The notes beneath the pieces were generated by a model. That model was given only the letters and a program-made list of their open reading frames with translations, ran no database searches and was not told the origin of the DNA. Source: Nonomuraea sp. NBC_00507 (GTDB lineage Bacteria; Actinomycetota; Actinomycetes; Streptosporangiales; Streptosporangiaceae). From it: a stretch of DNA of 64,000 nt. Positions 48,174 to 56,485 of the stretch are shown here, one piece after another. Both the position numbers and the translations under genes were made by a program. The stretch covers positions 11,408,001 to 11,472,000 of the forward strand of contig NZ_CP107853.1 in NCBI RefSeq assembly GCF_036013525.1, read 5' to 3'. Numbering within the stretch: position 1 is the first letter of the stretch; every line of letters starts with the position of its first letter.

Positions 48174-49502
48174 ATGAGCATTCCCCAGGAGCGGCGCGTC
48201 GTGACCGCCATCCCCGGCCCCAAGTCCCAGGAGTTGCTGGCCCGCAAGCAGGCCGCCGTGCCACCCGGTATCGGCACCACCCTCCCGGTCTTCGTCACCC
48301 GCGCCGGCGGCGGCGTGGTGGAGGACGCCGACGGGAACTCGCTGATCGACTTCGGCTCGGGCATCGCGGTGACGAACGTGGGCAACGCCGCTCCCAAGGT
48401 CGTCGAGCGGGTCCAGCGGCAGGTCGCCGACTTCACCCACACCTGTTTCATGGTCACTCCGTACGAGTCGTACGTCCAGGTGTGCGAGAAGCTGAACGAG
48501 CTGACGCCGGGCGACCACGACAAGCGCACATTCCTGGTGAACTCCGGCGCCGAGGCCGTGGAGAACGCGGTCAAGATCGCCCGCCACGCCACCGGCAGGC
48601 CGGCCGTCGTGGTGTTCGACCACGGTTACCACGGCCGCACGCTGCTCACGATGACGCTGACGGCCAAGAACATGCCGTACAAGCACCGTTTCGGGCCGTT
48701 CGCGCCGGAGGTCTACCGGGTGCCGCTGGCGTACCCGTTCCGCTGGCCGAGCGGGCCGGAGAACTGCGCGGAAGAGGCCGCCGCGCAGGCCATCGACATG
48801 ATCAACAAGCAGATCGGCGCGGAGAACGTGGCCGCCGTGGTGATCGAGCCCATCGCCGGCGAGGGCGGCTTCATCGTGCCGGCCAAGGGCTTCCTGCCGC
48901 GCATCGCGGACTTCTGCGCACAGAACGGGATCGTGTTCGTGGCCGACGAGGTCCAGACGGGCTTCGCCAGGACCGGCACGTTCTTCGCCTGCGAGGACGA
49001 GGGCGTGGTCCCCGACATCATCACCACCGCCAAGGGCATCGCGGGCGGCCTGCCGCTGGCCGCGGTGACCGGCCGGGCGGAGATCATGGACAAGGTGCAC
49101 GTCGGCGGGCTCGGCGGCACGTACGGCGGCAATCCCCTCGCCTGCGAGGCCGCGCTCGGCGTGCTGGAGACCATCGAGGAGGAGGACCTGGTCGCCAAGG
49201 CCCGCCGCATCGGCGAGATCATGATTCCCCGGCTCAAGGCGCTGCAGGAGCGCTTCGACGTCATCGGCGACGTACGCGGCCGGGGCGCCATGATCGCGAT
49301 CGAGCTGGTCGAGCCCGGCACCAAGGAGCCGAATCCGACCGCCGTACAGGAGATCGTCAAGCGTTGCCATGCCGAGGGCCTGCTGGTGCTGACCGCCGGG
49401 ACGTACGGCAACGTGCTGCGGTTCCTGCCCCCTCTGGTGATCCCCGAGCACCTCCTCGAGGAAGGCCTCGGCATCCTGGAGAAGGCCATCGCCGAACTCT
49501 AG
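48174..49502 (+). CDS. gabT: 4-aminobutyrate--2-oxoglutarate transaminase
   Basis: A 442-residue class III PLP aminotransferase converting GABA and 2-oxoglutarate to succinate semialdehyde and glutamate. Motifs: NSGAEAVENAVKIAR, the aromatic stacking segment FDHGYHGRTLL, VVIEPIAGEGGFIVP, FVADEVQTGFARTG and the PLP Lys in ITTAKGIAGG. Length and order match bacterial GabT closely. It is divergent from a PucR regulator; the aldehyde dehydrogenase that could take its product lies on the other side of that regulator. A strong hairpin terminator follows. Confidence 0.94.
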   Translation: MSIPQERRVVTAIPGPKSQELLARKQAAVPPGIGTTLPVFVTRAGGGVVEDADGNSLIDFGSGIAVTNVGNAAPKVVERVQRQVADFTHTCFMVTPYESYVQVCEKLNELTPGDHDKRTFLVNSGAEAVENAVKIARHATGRPAVVVFDHGYHGRTLLTMTLTAKNMPYKHRFGPFAPEVYRVPLAYPFRWPSGPENCAEEAAAQAIDMINKQIGAENVAAVVIEPIAGEGGFIVPAKGFLPRIADFCAQNGIVFVADEVQTGFARTGTFFACEDEGVVPDIITTAKGIAGGLPLAAVTGRAEIMDKVHVGGLGGTYGGNPLACEAALGVLETIEEEDLVAKARRIGEIMIPRLKALQERFDVIGDVRGRGAMIAIELVEPGTKEPNPTAVQEIVKRCHAEGLLVLTAGTYGNVLRFLPPLVIPEHLLEEGLGILEKAIAEL

Positions 49503-49516
49503 AAACCCCCACATCT

Positions 49517-49552
49517 CGGGCATCCGGCTTGCGGTTGGATGCCCGATTTTGT
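49517..49552 (+). terminator. Rho-independent terminator after gabT
   Basis: A perfect 9-bp stem, CGGGCATCC (49517-49525) with GGATGCCCG (49537-49545), an 11-base loop, then ATTTTGTT. It is placed 15 bp after the gabT stop, one of few terminators here with a T run. Confidence 0.85.
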
Positions 49553-49710
49553 TGGTGTAACGCCGGTCACCCGGGTAGAGAATTCACCCTGACTTGACGC
49601 TCAGCTGGACGATCACGCCCTCGGTCAGGGTTATAACGGATCCGGAATACGGATGGGCGAGGGCTTCTGGAACCGTGATGAACTGGGGTCCGACAAGAAC
49701 GGCGCGGGAT

Positions 49711-49911
49711 ATGTTGACGTTCGACCCTGAGGGCCTGACCTGGGCCCAGCGCGACGGCGATGCTTGTGTTGTCTGCCACAAGAGGTGGCCGCGACCGCGC
49801 GTACGCGTGGGCCGGCTGCCCGACGACTCGGCGGTGCTGGCCTGTGGCGACTGCGCCGAGGCCCTGCTGCCTGCGCCGATGGCCACGGTGGTGGCGTTCC
49901 CGACCCGATAG
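49711..49911 (+). CDS. Small protein with two CxxC pairs (putative zinc ribbon), function unknown
   Basis: A 66-residue frame from ATG 49711 reads MLTFDPEGLTWAQRDGDACV, then VCHKRWPRPRVRVGRL and LACGDCAEALL. The two CxxC pairs (CVVC and CGDC), about 25 residues apart, form a plausible zinc ribbon. The frame extends upstream to 49594, but the first part has no such order. A perfect 13-bp hairpin begins two bases after the stop codon, supporting a real gene. I do not recognise a family function. Confidence 0.6.
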   Translation: MLTFDPEGLTWAQRDGDACVVCHKRWPRPRVRVGRLPDDSAVLACGDCAEALLPAPMATVVAFPTR

Positions 49912-49912
49912 C

Positions 49913-49950
49913 GAGGCGCCCCGGGACAGGGGGAAGGCCCGGGGCGCCTC
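49913..49950 (+). terminator. Perfect 13-bp hairpin terminator
   Basis: GAGGCGCCCCGGG (49913-49925) pairs exactly with CCCGGGGCGCCTC (49938-49950) around a 12-base purine loop, followed by TT. It sits directly after the small CxxC protein gene and before the convergent PotD-like gene, so it may stop transcription from both sides. Confidence 0.8.
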
Positions 49951-50030
49951 TTCGGGCCGCGCCCAGCGGGGGGATGAGGGCGGACCCGTGGCGGGATCAC
50001 GTGGAGGTCGGCGACCCCCACGCCCTTGGC

Positions 50031-51194
50031 TCACTTGACGAGTTCCTGCCACCATTTGGACCAGGCGGCATAGTCAGGGCATTCCCCGTCTTCCGCGCGG
50101 CAATCCCCGGGCGGCCGCACGGCGAAGGTCACGCGGTCGATGCGCTTGGGCTTGCCGACCCCGTACAGCTCGCACACGGACTTGGCCCGCCCCTTGCACG
50201 CCTTGTCATTGGCCGGCGCCAGCCCCGCCCACGCGGCGGCGTCGCGCTGCGCGTTGGGCGCGGTCATCCAGGTGAGCCACCGATAGGCGCAGGTGGTGTC
50301 GGGCACGCCGGCGCCGAGCATCCATGAGTCGACCCATCCGGTGGTCTCACGCGTGTCGAGGGCCTTGACCGGCAGGCCGGCCTTCTGCAGCAGCAGGCGA
50401 TAGTAAGGAGTGGCCTGCGCGTAATCCAGCGAGCCGGTGGCGAACCCCTTGACCAGATCGATGGGGCTCGTCCAGTAGGTCCGCTCCTTCACCCCCTCCA
50501 GCAGCGCCGTCGCCCGGTCGAGCTGGTCCTTGCTCAGCTCGAACGGCTTCTCGTCGTCCCCGGTGGCCAGGGCGGCGTCGGCGATGGTCAGCGGGCTGTT
50601 CTTCAGTGCCGTCCGCTCGGAGGAGAAGGCCTCCTTCAGCTCGCCCTTGACCTTGGCCGGATCGTAGATGAACTCGTGGTATCCCCAAAGGTAGGGCACC
50701 CCGTAGACCTTGTCCGAGGTGCCCGAGCCCGACGTGCCCGAGCCCGACGTGCCCGGCACTGTCATCATGTCGCGGAAGCGCTCGTCGATGTCCTCGTAGC
50801 CGCTGACCTTGGCCGGGTCGATGGGCTGCACCTTTTTCTCGGCGATGAGCCGCCCGGCCAGCGCGGGCCCGGCGGAGACGAGGTCGTAGGGCCGTTTGTC
50901 GACCTGGTCGTCCATCTCTTTAGCGGTCTGCACGGTGTCGAGCTTGGCGATCCGGCAGCCGGTCTCCTTCTCGAACGAGCCCACCCAGTTGACCTGGGGG
51001 CTGACGCCGCCGTACTCGGCGTAGCCGCGGTAGGTGAGGATCTGCAGCGTGCCGTCGCTCTGCGTGGCCGTGGGAGTGGGCGTTGCCGTGGGGGTGGGGG
51101 TGGGGGTGGGCGTGGCTTTGGGGGCCGCCGCGCCCATGCCGGCGACCAGCGCCGATGCGGCGAGCGCCAAGGCATACGTACGGCGGCGATGCAC
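50031..51194 (-). CDS. Secreted solute-binding protein, polyamine (PotD) type
   Basis: A 387-residue extracytoplasmic binding protein. A signal peptide (YALALAASALVAGMGAAA) is followed by a Thr-Pro repeat tail (residues about 26-44), then the type 2 fold start TLQILTYRGYAEYG, FEKETGCRIAKLDTV, DLVSAGPALAGRL and WGYHEFIYDPAKVKG. There is no lipobox Cys after the signal, so membrane attachment is unusual for this phylum. An internal GTSGSGTSGSGTS repeat interrupts the domain. No permease or ATPase gene is next to it, so it must work with a transporter elsewhere or as a sensor. The catabolic neighbours suggest polyamine or amino-acid ligands. Confidence 0.8.
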   Translation of the reverse strand: MHRRRTYALALAASALVAGMGAAAPKATPTPTPTPTATPTPTATQSDGTLQILTYRGYAEYGGVSPQVNWVGSFEKETGCRIAKLDTVQTAKEMDDQVDKRPYDLVSAGPALAGRLIAEKKVQPIDPAKVSGYEDIDERFRDMMTVPGTSGSGTSGSGTSDKVYGVPYLWGYHEFIYDPAKVKGELKEAFSSERTALKNSPLTIADAALATGDDEKPFELSKDQLDRATALLEGVKERTYWTSPIDLVKGFATGSLDYAQATPYYRLLLQKAGLPVKALDTRETTGWVDSWMLGAGVPDTTCAYRWLTWMTAPNAQRDAAAWAGLAPANDKACKGRAKSVCELYGVGKPKRIDRVTFAVRPPGDCRAEDGECPDYAAWSKWWQELVK

Positions 51195-51267
51195 GATGTC
51201 CCCCTCTGTCCGGTGCCTGGGAGCTTACCGGGGACTGGGGCCGCAAGGGCGTGCGCCTCCCGGCCGT

Positions 51268-52773
51268 TCAGCTGTTCGTGGGGAACCCCAGGCTCACCCC
51301 TCCGTGGGAGGGGTCGAGCCAGCGGGAGGTGACGACCTTGCCGCGGGTGTAGAAGTGCACGCCCTCGGTGCCGTGCACGTGCGTGTCGCCGAAGAGCGAG
51401 GACTTCCAGCCGCCGAAGCTATAGAAGGCCATCGGCACCGGGATGGGCACGTTGATGCCGACCATGCCGACCTCGACCTCGTTCTGGAACCGCCGGGCCG
51501 CACCGCCGTCGTTGGTGAAGATCGCGGTGCCGTTGCCGTAGACGCCGCCGTTGATGACCTCCAGCCCTTCCTCGTACGAGCCGACGCGCACGATCGACAG
51601 CACCGGGCCGAAGATCTCGTCCGTGTGCGTGCGCGAGCCGGCGGGCACGTGGTCGAGCACCGTCGGGCCGAGCCAGAAGCCGGGCGTGCCGGCCGCCTTG
51701 CCACCGCCGAGCACGGGCGTCTCGCGGCCGTCCACGACCAGCTTGGCACCCTCTTCGACGCCGAGGTCCAGGTAGGAGGCGACCTTGTCGCGGTGCGCCG
51801 CGGTGACCAGCGGCCCCATCTCGGACTTCGGGTCGTCGCCGGGTCCGATCACCAGCTTGTCGACCCGCTCCACGATCTTCTGGACGAGCTCGTCGCCGAT
51901 CGGGTCCACAGCCAGCACGACGGAGATCGCCATGCACCGCTCCCCCGCCGAGCCGAACCCCGCGGACACCGCCGAGTCCGCCACCAGGTCGAGGTCGGCG
52001 TCCGGGAGCACGAGCATGTGGTTCTTGGCGCCGCCGAGGGCCTGCACGCGCTTGCCGTGCGCCGTGCCGGTCTCGTAGACGTATCTGGCGATCGGGGTGG
52101 ACCCGACGAACGACACGCCCCGCACGTCGGGGTGCTCGAGCAGCCGGTCGACGGCGACCTTGTCGCCCTGCACGACGTTGAAGACGCCGTCGGGCAGCCC
52201 GGCCTCCTGCCAGAGCCGCGCCATGAGCAGCGACGCGGAGGGATCCTTTTCCGAAGGCTTGAGGATGAAGGTGTTCCCGCAGGCGATCGCGATCGGGTAC
52301 ATCCACATCGGCACCATGGCGGGGAAGTTGAACGGCGTGATGCCGGCCACGACCCCGAGCGGCTGGCGGATCGAGTAGGAGTCGACCCGGGTCGAGACGC
52401 CTTCGGAGTAGCCGCCCTTGAGCAGGTGCGGGATGCCGCAGGCGAACTCCACGACCTCCAGCCCGCGGGCGACCTCGCCGAGCGCGTCGGAGTGCACCTT
52501 GCCGTGCTCGGCGGAGATCAGGGCGGCCAGCTCGTCGCGGTGGGCGTACATGAGCTCGCGGAAGCGGAAGAGCACCTGGGACCGCTTGACCAGCGACGCG
52601 TCCCGCCAGGCGGGGAAGGCGGCGACGGCGGCCGCCACGGCCGCGTCCACGTCGGCCACCGAGGCGAGCGCGACGTGCCCGGAGACCTCGCCGGTGGCGG
52701 GGTTGAACAGCTCGGCGGTGCGGCCGGAGCCGTCCCCCAGCGCCCCGTTGATCCAATGGTTGACGGTCTTCAC
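51268..52773 (-). CDS. mmsA: CoA-acylating methylmalonate-semialdehyde dehydrogenase
   Basis: A 501-residue member of the aldehyde dehydrogenase superfamily that makes propionyl-CoA or acetyl-CoA from methylmalonate or malonate semialdehyde in valine, beta-alanine and pyrimidine breakdown. Seen are the N-terminus VNHWINGALGDGSGRTAELF, GITPFNFPAMVPMWMYPIA, the catalytic Cys in SAGERCMAISVV and YSFGGWKSSLFGD. At the place of the usual Glu base it reads ALGGAKNHMLVLPDAD, which is normal for this CoA-dependent group. The GTG start overlaps the aminotransferase stop (GTGA). A far longer open frame upstream is an overlap artefact. Confidence 0.94.
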   Translation of the reverse strand: MKTVNHWINGALGDGSGRTAELFNPATGEVSGHVALASVADVDAAVAAAVAAFPAWRDASLVKRSQVLFRFRELMYAHRDELAALISAEHGKVHSDALGEVARGLEVVEFACGIPHLLKGGYSEGVSTRVDSYSIRQPLGVVAGITPFNFPAMVPMWMYPIAIACGNTFILKPSEKDPSASLLMARLWQEAGLPDGVFNVVQGDKVAVDRLLEHPDVRGVSFVGSTPIARYVYETGTAHGKRVQALGGAKNHMLVLPDADLDLVADSAVSAGFGSAGERCMAISVVLAVDPIGDELVQKIVERVDKLVIGPGDDPKSEMGPLVTAAHRDKVASYLDLGVEEGAKLVVDGRETPVLGGGKAAGTPGFWLGPTVLDHVPAGSRTHTDEIFGPVLSIVRVGSYEEGLEVINGGVYGNGTAIFTNDGGAARRFQNEVEVGMVGINVPIPVPMAFYSFGGWKSSLFGDTHVHGTEGVHFYTRGKVVTSRWLDPSHGGVSLGFPTNS

Positions 52774-54050
52774 TGTGCTGCCGCCTCCGCGTTGATGGTC
52801 TCGAGGGCGGTGACGATGATGCCGAGGCCCTCGACGGCCTCGTCCACCGTGAGGGTGAGGGGCGGGGCCATGCGGATGGCGGTGCCGTAGAGGCCGCCCT
52901 TGCCGGCCAGCAGCCCGGCCCTCTTGGTCTCCTCCATGAACCTGGCCGCCTGGGCGGGGCTCTCCAGCTCGACGGCGAACATGAGGCCCTTGCCACGCAC
53001 GCCCTTGACGATGGGCAGCCGATGGGCGGCCTCGCGCAGCCCCCGGATGATGATCTCGCCGGTCCGCGCGGCGTTGGCCTGCAGGTCGTGGTCGAGCACG
53101 TAGTCGAGGGTGGCGTTGGCGGCGGCCATGGAGATCGGGTTGCCGCCGAACGTGGACAGGCCCACCGCGTGCGGGCCGTCCATCAGGTCGCCCCGGGCCA
53201 CGATGCCGCCCACGGCGAAGCCGTTGCCCAGCCCCTTGGCGAACGTGATCATGTCGGGGGTGACGCCGTGGTTCTCGATGCCGAAGAACGCGCTGCCGGT
53301 GCGCCCCCAGCCGGTCTGCACCTCGTCGGAGATGAACAGGATGCCCTGCTCGTCGAGGACCTCCTTGTACGCGGCGAACAGCCCGTCGGGCGCCATCGTG
53401 AACCCGCCCACGCCCTGGATCGGCTCGGCGATCAGCGCGGCCACGTCGTTGGAGACCGCGGTGGCCAGCACGTGCCGCAGGTCGTCCACGCAGGCGGCGA
53501 TGTAGTCCGCGTCCGACAGGCCCTTGAACTGCGTCAGGTGGCGGTCGGCGCCGTGCAGGAAGTGCACGTTGAGCGGGGACAGCGAGTTGTTCTTCCACGA
53601 CCGGTTGGAGGTGACGCTGATCGCGCCGAAGCTGCGCCCGTGGTAGCTCTGCCGCATGGCGAGCACCTGGTCGCTCTTGCGCGCGTACGTGGCCAGCAGC
53701 AGCGCCGTCTCGTTGGCCTCGGTGCCGGAGTTGGTGAAGAAGACCTTGGCGTCGGGGATGCCGGACAGCCGCGCGATCTTCTCGGCCAGCTCGATCTGGC
53801 CGCGCAGTAGGTAAACGGTGCTGGTGTGCACCACGCCGGTGGCGAGCTGGCGCTCGACGGCCTCGCGCACCTCGGGCACGTCGTAGCCGATCATGTTGGT
53901 CAGGATGCCGGCGAAGAAGTCCAGGTAGCTCTTGCCGTCGGCGTCGATGACCCGGTTGCCCTTGCCGCTGACGATCTCGATGGGCTCGGTGTAGTTGAGT
54001 GCCAACCAGTTGGGCATCACTGCCCGGTGGCGCGCGAGTAGCTCCGACAT
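52770..54050 (-). CDS. Class III omega-aminotransferase (beta-alanine/3-amino-isobutyrate type)
   Basis: A 426-residue PLP enzyme: FFTNSGTEANETALLLATYA, RQSYHGRSFGAISVTSN, LIAEPIQGVGGFTMAP, LFISDEVQTGWGRTG and PLP Lys in ITFAKGLGNGFAVGG. It resembles alanine-glyoxylate and 3-aminoisobutyrate:pyruvate aminotransferases rather than GabT. It is coupled by a GTGA overlap to mmsA, whose substrate (malonate or methylmalonate semialdehyde) is exactly what this transaminase would produce from beta-alanine or 3-aminoisobutyrate. The two therefore form the lower pyrimidine/valine pathway (inference). Confidence 0.92.
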   Translation of the reverse strand: MSELLARHRAVMPNWLALNYTEPIEIVSGKGNRVIDADGKSYLDFFAGILTNMIGYDVPEVREAVERQLATGVVHTSTVYLLRGQIELAEKIARLSGIPDAKVFFTNSGTEANETALLLATYARKSDQVLAMRQSYHGRSFGAISVTSNRSWKNNSLSPLNVHFLHGADRHLTQFKGLSDADYIAACVDDLRHVLATAVSNDVAALIAEPIQGVGGFTMAPDGLFAAYKEVLDEQGILFISDEVQTGWGRTGSAFFGIENHGVTPDMITFAKGLGNGFAVGGIVARGDLMDGPHAVGLSTFGGNPISMAAANATLDYVLDHDLQANAARTGEIIIRGLREAAHRLPIVKGVRGKGLMFAVELESPAQAARFMEETKRAGLLAGKGGLYGTAIRMAPPLTLTVDEAVEGLGIIVTALETINAEAAAQ

Positions 54051-54286
54051 GTTATCGAGTATCCCGTCCCGTTCCTCGTCCTCCTATCTGCAAACTGTCG
54101 GCTTGCGGCGAAATCAGGTTACAACCCGTAAATCCTCCCCTTAGGGGATCTCCCGTGCGCCTGGCGATGTACGCCGGGCCGCTTGGCTACGCCGCCGGAC
54201 GCATCGAAGATGACCACTGGCGGGCGACGACCCGGAGCATGTCTCTAGGCGACGATCAGGTCATCCGAACAGAAGGAGAGATCGAG

Positions 54287-54985
54287 ATGACCATCACCGT
54301 CGACCACCGGCCCGAGGCCCCGTCCGGACCGCCCAAGCTCGACCGCGAGCACCTGCGCCGCGCCCAGCAGGACACCCTCGACACTCCGCGGATGAACTAC
54401 AGCCTGCTGGCCAGGATGATGTTCAAGCCCGTGGACCTCATGTACGGCAAGAAGGGCTCGTACACGAAGTTCGCCATGCTGGAGATCATTGCCAGGGTGC
54501 CGTACCAGGCGTGGGAGCGGATGGGCTACTGGGCCGTGCACCGGCACGCCGGCCGCTCGGCGCTGGCCAAGCGGGTTTTCGAGCGGATCGTGGAGGCCCG
54601 CGCCGACCAGGACAACGAGCAGTGGCATCTGCTGATCATGCAGGACCTGGTGCAGCGCGCCGGGCAGCGGCAGACATGGCTGCTGCACAAGGCCGCGCCG
54701 TGGCTGATCGCATTCTTCTACTACCACGTGTCCTGGGTGTTGTTCCTGGTCAGGCCCGACTGGAGCTACCGGCTGAACGCGGAGTTCGAGGACCACGCCG
54801 AGCACGAGTACATGACGTTCGTGGCGGAGAACCCCGACCTGGACTTCGTGCCGGACCCCGGCACGTACGCCGCCGAGTACGGCCGCTACCGCTCGGTGGC
54901 CGACCTGCTCAGGCAGATCGGCCACGACGAGCGCACGCACAAGCTCGACAGCCTGGAGAGCATGCGGGAGCCCCGTGTCCGCTAG
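54287..54985 (+). CDS. Alternative oxidase-like diiron protein
   Basis: A 232-residue protein; the start follows AAGGAG by eight bases. All six diiron ligands of the alternative oxidase family can be placed: Glu66 (LEIIARVPYQAWE), Glu111 and His114 (NEQWH), Glu168 (FEDHAEHEY), Glu215 and His218 (DERTH). Two hydrophobic stretches (about residues 77-86 and 136-155, WLIAFFYYHVSWVLFLV) fit the interfacial helices. Alternative oxidases pass electrons from ubiquinol to O2 without pumping protons; actinobacteria mainly use menaquinone, so the donor here is open. It is convergent with the MFS gene by a 4-bp overlap. Confidence 0.85.
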   Translation: MTITVDHRPEAPSGPPKLDREHLRRAQQDTLDTPRMNYSLLARMMFKPVDLMYGKKGSYTKFAMLEIIARVPYQAWERMGYWAVHRHAGRSALAKRVFERIVEARADQDNEQWHLLIMQDLVQRAGQRQTWLLHKAAPWLIAFFYYHVSWVLFLVRPDWSYRLNAEFEDHAEHEYMTFVAENPDLDFVPDPGTYAAEYGRYRSVADLLRQIGHDERTHKLDSLESMREPRVR

Positions 54986-56430
54986 ACCTTCTCGGGCTCG
55001 AGGACCGCGACGGGCCGGGCGGGGCGCAGCACGGTCATCGCGAGCAGCGCGGCGGCCACGCAGAACGCGGCGCCCACCCATGAGCCGAGGTGCATGGCGG
55101 AGGTGAAGGCCTCGTTGGCGGCCTCGGGGAAGCCCATGAGGTGGGCGGCCCCGATCGACTCCCTGGCCTCGGCGGGCAGTTCGGCCGGCATCTGCGAGGT
55201 GTACTGCCCGGCCAGCACGCTGCCGAGGATGGCGATGCTCAGCGCTATGCCGACCTGCTGGACGGTGTCGTTGAGCGCCGAGCCGACGCCGGCGTGCTCC
55301 ATCGGGATCGCGCCCATGAGCGAGGCGTAGGCGGACGGGCCCGCCAGGCCGCCGCCGATCCCCATGAACACCAGCCCGGTGAGCAGCGGCAGGTATCCGG
55401 TGGTCATCGCCATGACGACGAAGCCCCCGGCCATCAGCAGCAACCCGGAGCCGATCAGCACCCGGTTGCTCACCTTCTGCCCGAGCCCGGCGCCCACGCC
55501 GTTGAAGACGGCCGCAGCCACGGCGTAGGGCAGCATGGCCAGGCCCGCCTGCATCTCCCCATAGCCCAGCACGAACTGGAGATACTGGGTGAGCATCAGC
55601 ATTACGGCGCCCGCGCCGAAAGCCATCAGCAGGATCGAGAACGACGCGCCGCTGAAGTTGCGGTTGGCGAACAGGTGAAGCGGCAGCATCGGCTGCTCCC
55701 GCGTGCGCTCCCAGACCACGAAGGCGGCCAGAGCGATGACGGCCACCGCGATGACGGGGATGTTCCACTCGCGCTCGATGATCACGTAGACGGCGGCGGT
55801 GAGGCCGACGATCGACAGCACCACGCCGACCGGGTCGATCTTCCGCCCGGTGCTGCGGCTCTCGGGCATGAGGACGACCGCGGCCACGATGGCGACGGCC
55901 GCGATCGGGACGTTCAGCAGGAAGACCGAGCCCCACCAGTAGTGCTCCAGCATGAATCCGCCCAAGGTCGGACCCGACACCATGCCGACCAGGGCCACGG
56001 CGCTCCAGGCGGCCATGGCCTTGCGCCGCTCGGCCTCGTCGAACACGGTCATCAGGATCGACAAGGTGGACGGCATGACGAGCGAGCCGCCGATGCCCAT
56101 CAGGCCCCGCGCGGCGATCAGCTGCCATGGCTCGGTGACGAGCACGGCCAGCAGGGACGCGCCGCCGAAGAACACCAAGCCGATGATGAGGAAGCGGCGG
56201 CGGCCGTACTTGTCGGACAGGCTGCCCGAGGTGAGCAGGAGCCCGGCGTAGGCCAGCACGTAGGCGTCGATGATCCACTGGATGTCTGACGGGGTCGCGC
56301 CCATTTCCTCGTTCAGGGAGGGGATGGCGAGGTTGAGCACGGTGTTGTCGACCACCAGGACCAGCAACGCCAAGCACAGGACGACGAGAATCCACCAGCG
56401 ACGGGGGTCTCGTACAGTGTTCGAGTTCAC
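54982..56430 (-). CDS. MFS transporter, DHA2 family (14-helix drug exporter type)
   Basis: A 482-residue exporter if started at GTG 56430 (VNSNTVRDPRRWWILVV). An ATG at 56472 is in frame, but would place all three operator repeats in the coding region and leave only 13 bp to the TetR start. The first helix carries the DHA2 motif LVVDNTVLNLAIPSL, the next loop LSDKYGRRRFLI is motif A, and LVGMVSGPTLGGFM is motif C of drug:H+ antiporters. Fourteen hydrophobic segments can be counted. It is divergent from a TetR regulator and almost certainly repressed by it. Confidence 0.9.
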   Translation of the reverse strand: MNSNTVRDPRRWWILVVLCLALLVLVVDNTVLNLAIPSLNEEMGATPSDIQWIIDAYVLAYAGLLLTSGSLSDKYGRRRFLIIGLVFFGGASLLAVLVTEPWQLIAARGLMGIGGSLVMPSTLSILMTVFDEAERRKAMAAWSAVALVGMVSGPTLGGFMLEHYWWGSVFLLNVPIAAVAIVAAVVLMPESRSTGRKIDPVGVVLSIVGLTAAVYVIIEREWNIPVIAVAVIALAAFVVWERTREQPMLPLHLFANRNFSGASFSILLMAFGAGAVMLMLTQYLQFVLGYGEMQAGLAMLPYAVAAAVFNGVGAGLGQKVSNRVLIGSGLLLMAGGFVVMAMTTGYLPLLTGLVFMGIGGGLAGPSAYASLMGAIPMEHAGVGSALNDTVQQVGIALSIAILGSVLAGQYTSQMPAELPAEARESIGAAHLMGFPEAANEAFTSAMHLGSWVGAAFCVAAALLAMTVLRPARPVAVLEPEKV

Positions 56431-56467
56431 TCGCACACTGTACGACAACTCTCGCACGGTGTGCGAG
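56409..56467. promoter_or_regulatory. Array of three TetR-type operators at exact 21-bp spacing
   Basis: Three copies of a 17-bp palindrome CTCGnACAnTGTnCGAG: 56409-56425 (exact), 56430-56446 (one mismatch in the last base) and 56451-56467 (one mismatch). Start-to-start distance is 21 bp each time, two helical turns, so bound dimers would sit on one face of the DNA. The array covers the whole gap between the MFS and TetR starts. Confidence 0.85.
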
Positions 56468-56485
56468 TACATTTATCCTGAGGGT

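Noticed and set aside
48098..48592. Upstream extension of the PucR frame over gabT
   Set aside because: The extension lies antisense inside gabT and has no PucR features; MDKPVMPP at 48097 fits the family.
52774..53598. Apparent N-terminal extension of mmsA by 275 codons
   Set aside because: It overlaps the aminotransferase gene in another frame and lacks family similarity; the GTG at 52773 with a GTGA overlap is the natural start.
53999..54286. 96-codon upstream extension of the alternative oxidase-like gene
   Set aside because: It overlaps the divergent aminotransferase start and shows no family similarity; AAGGAG before 54287 decides the start.
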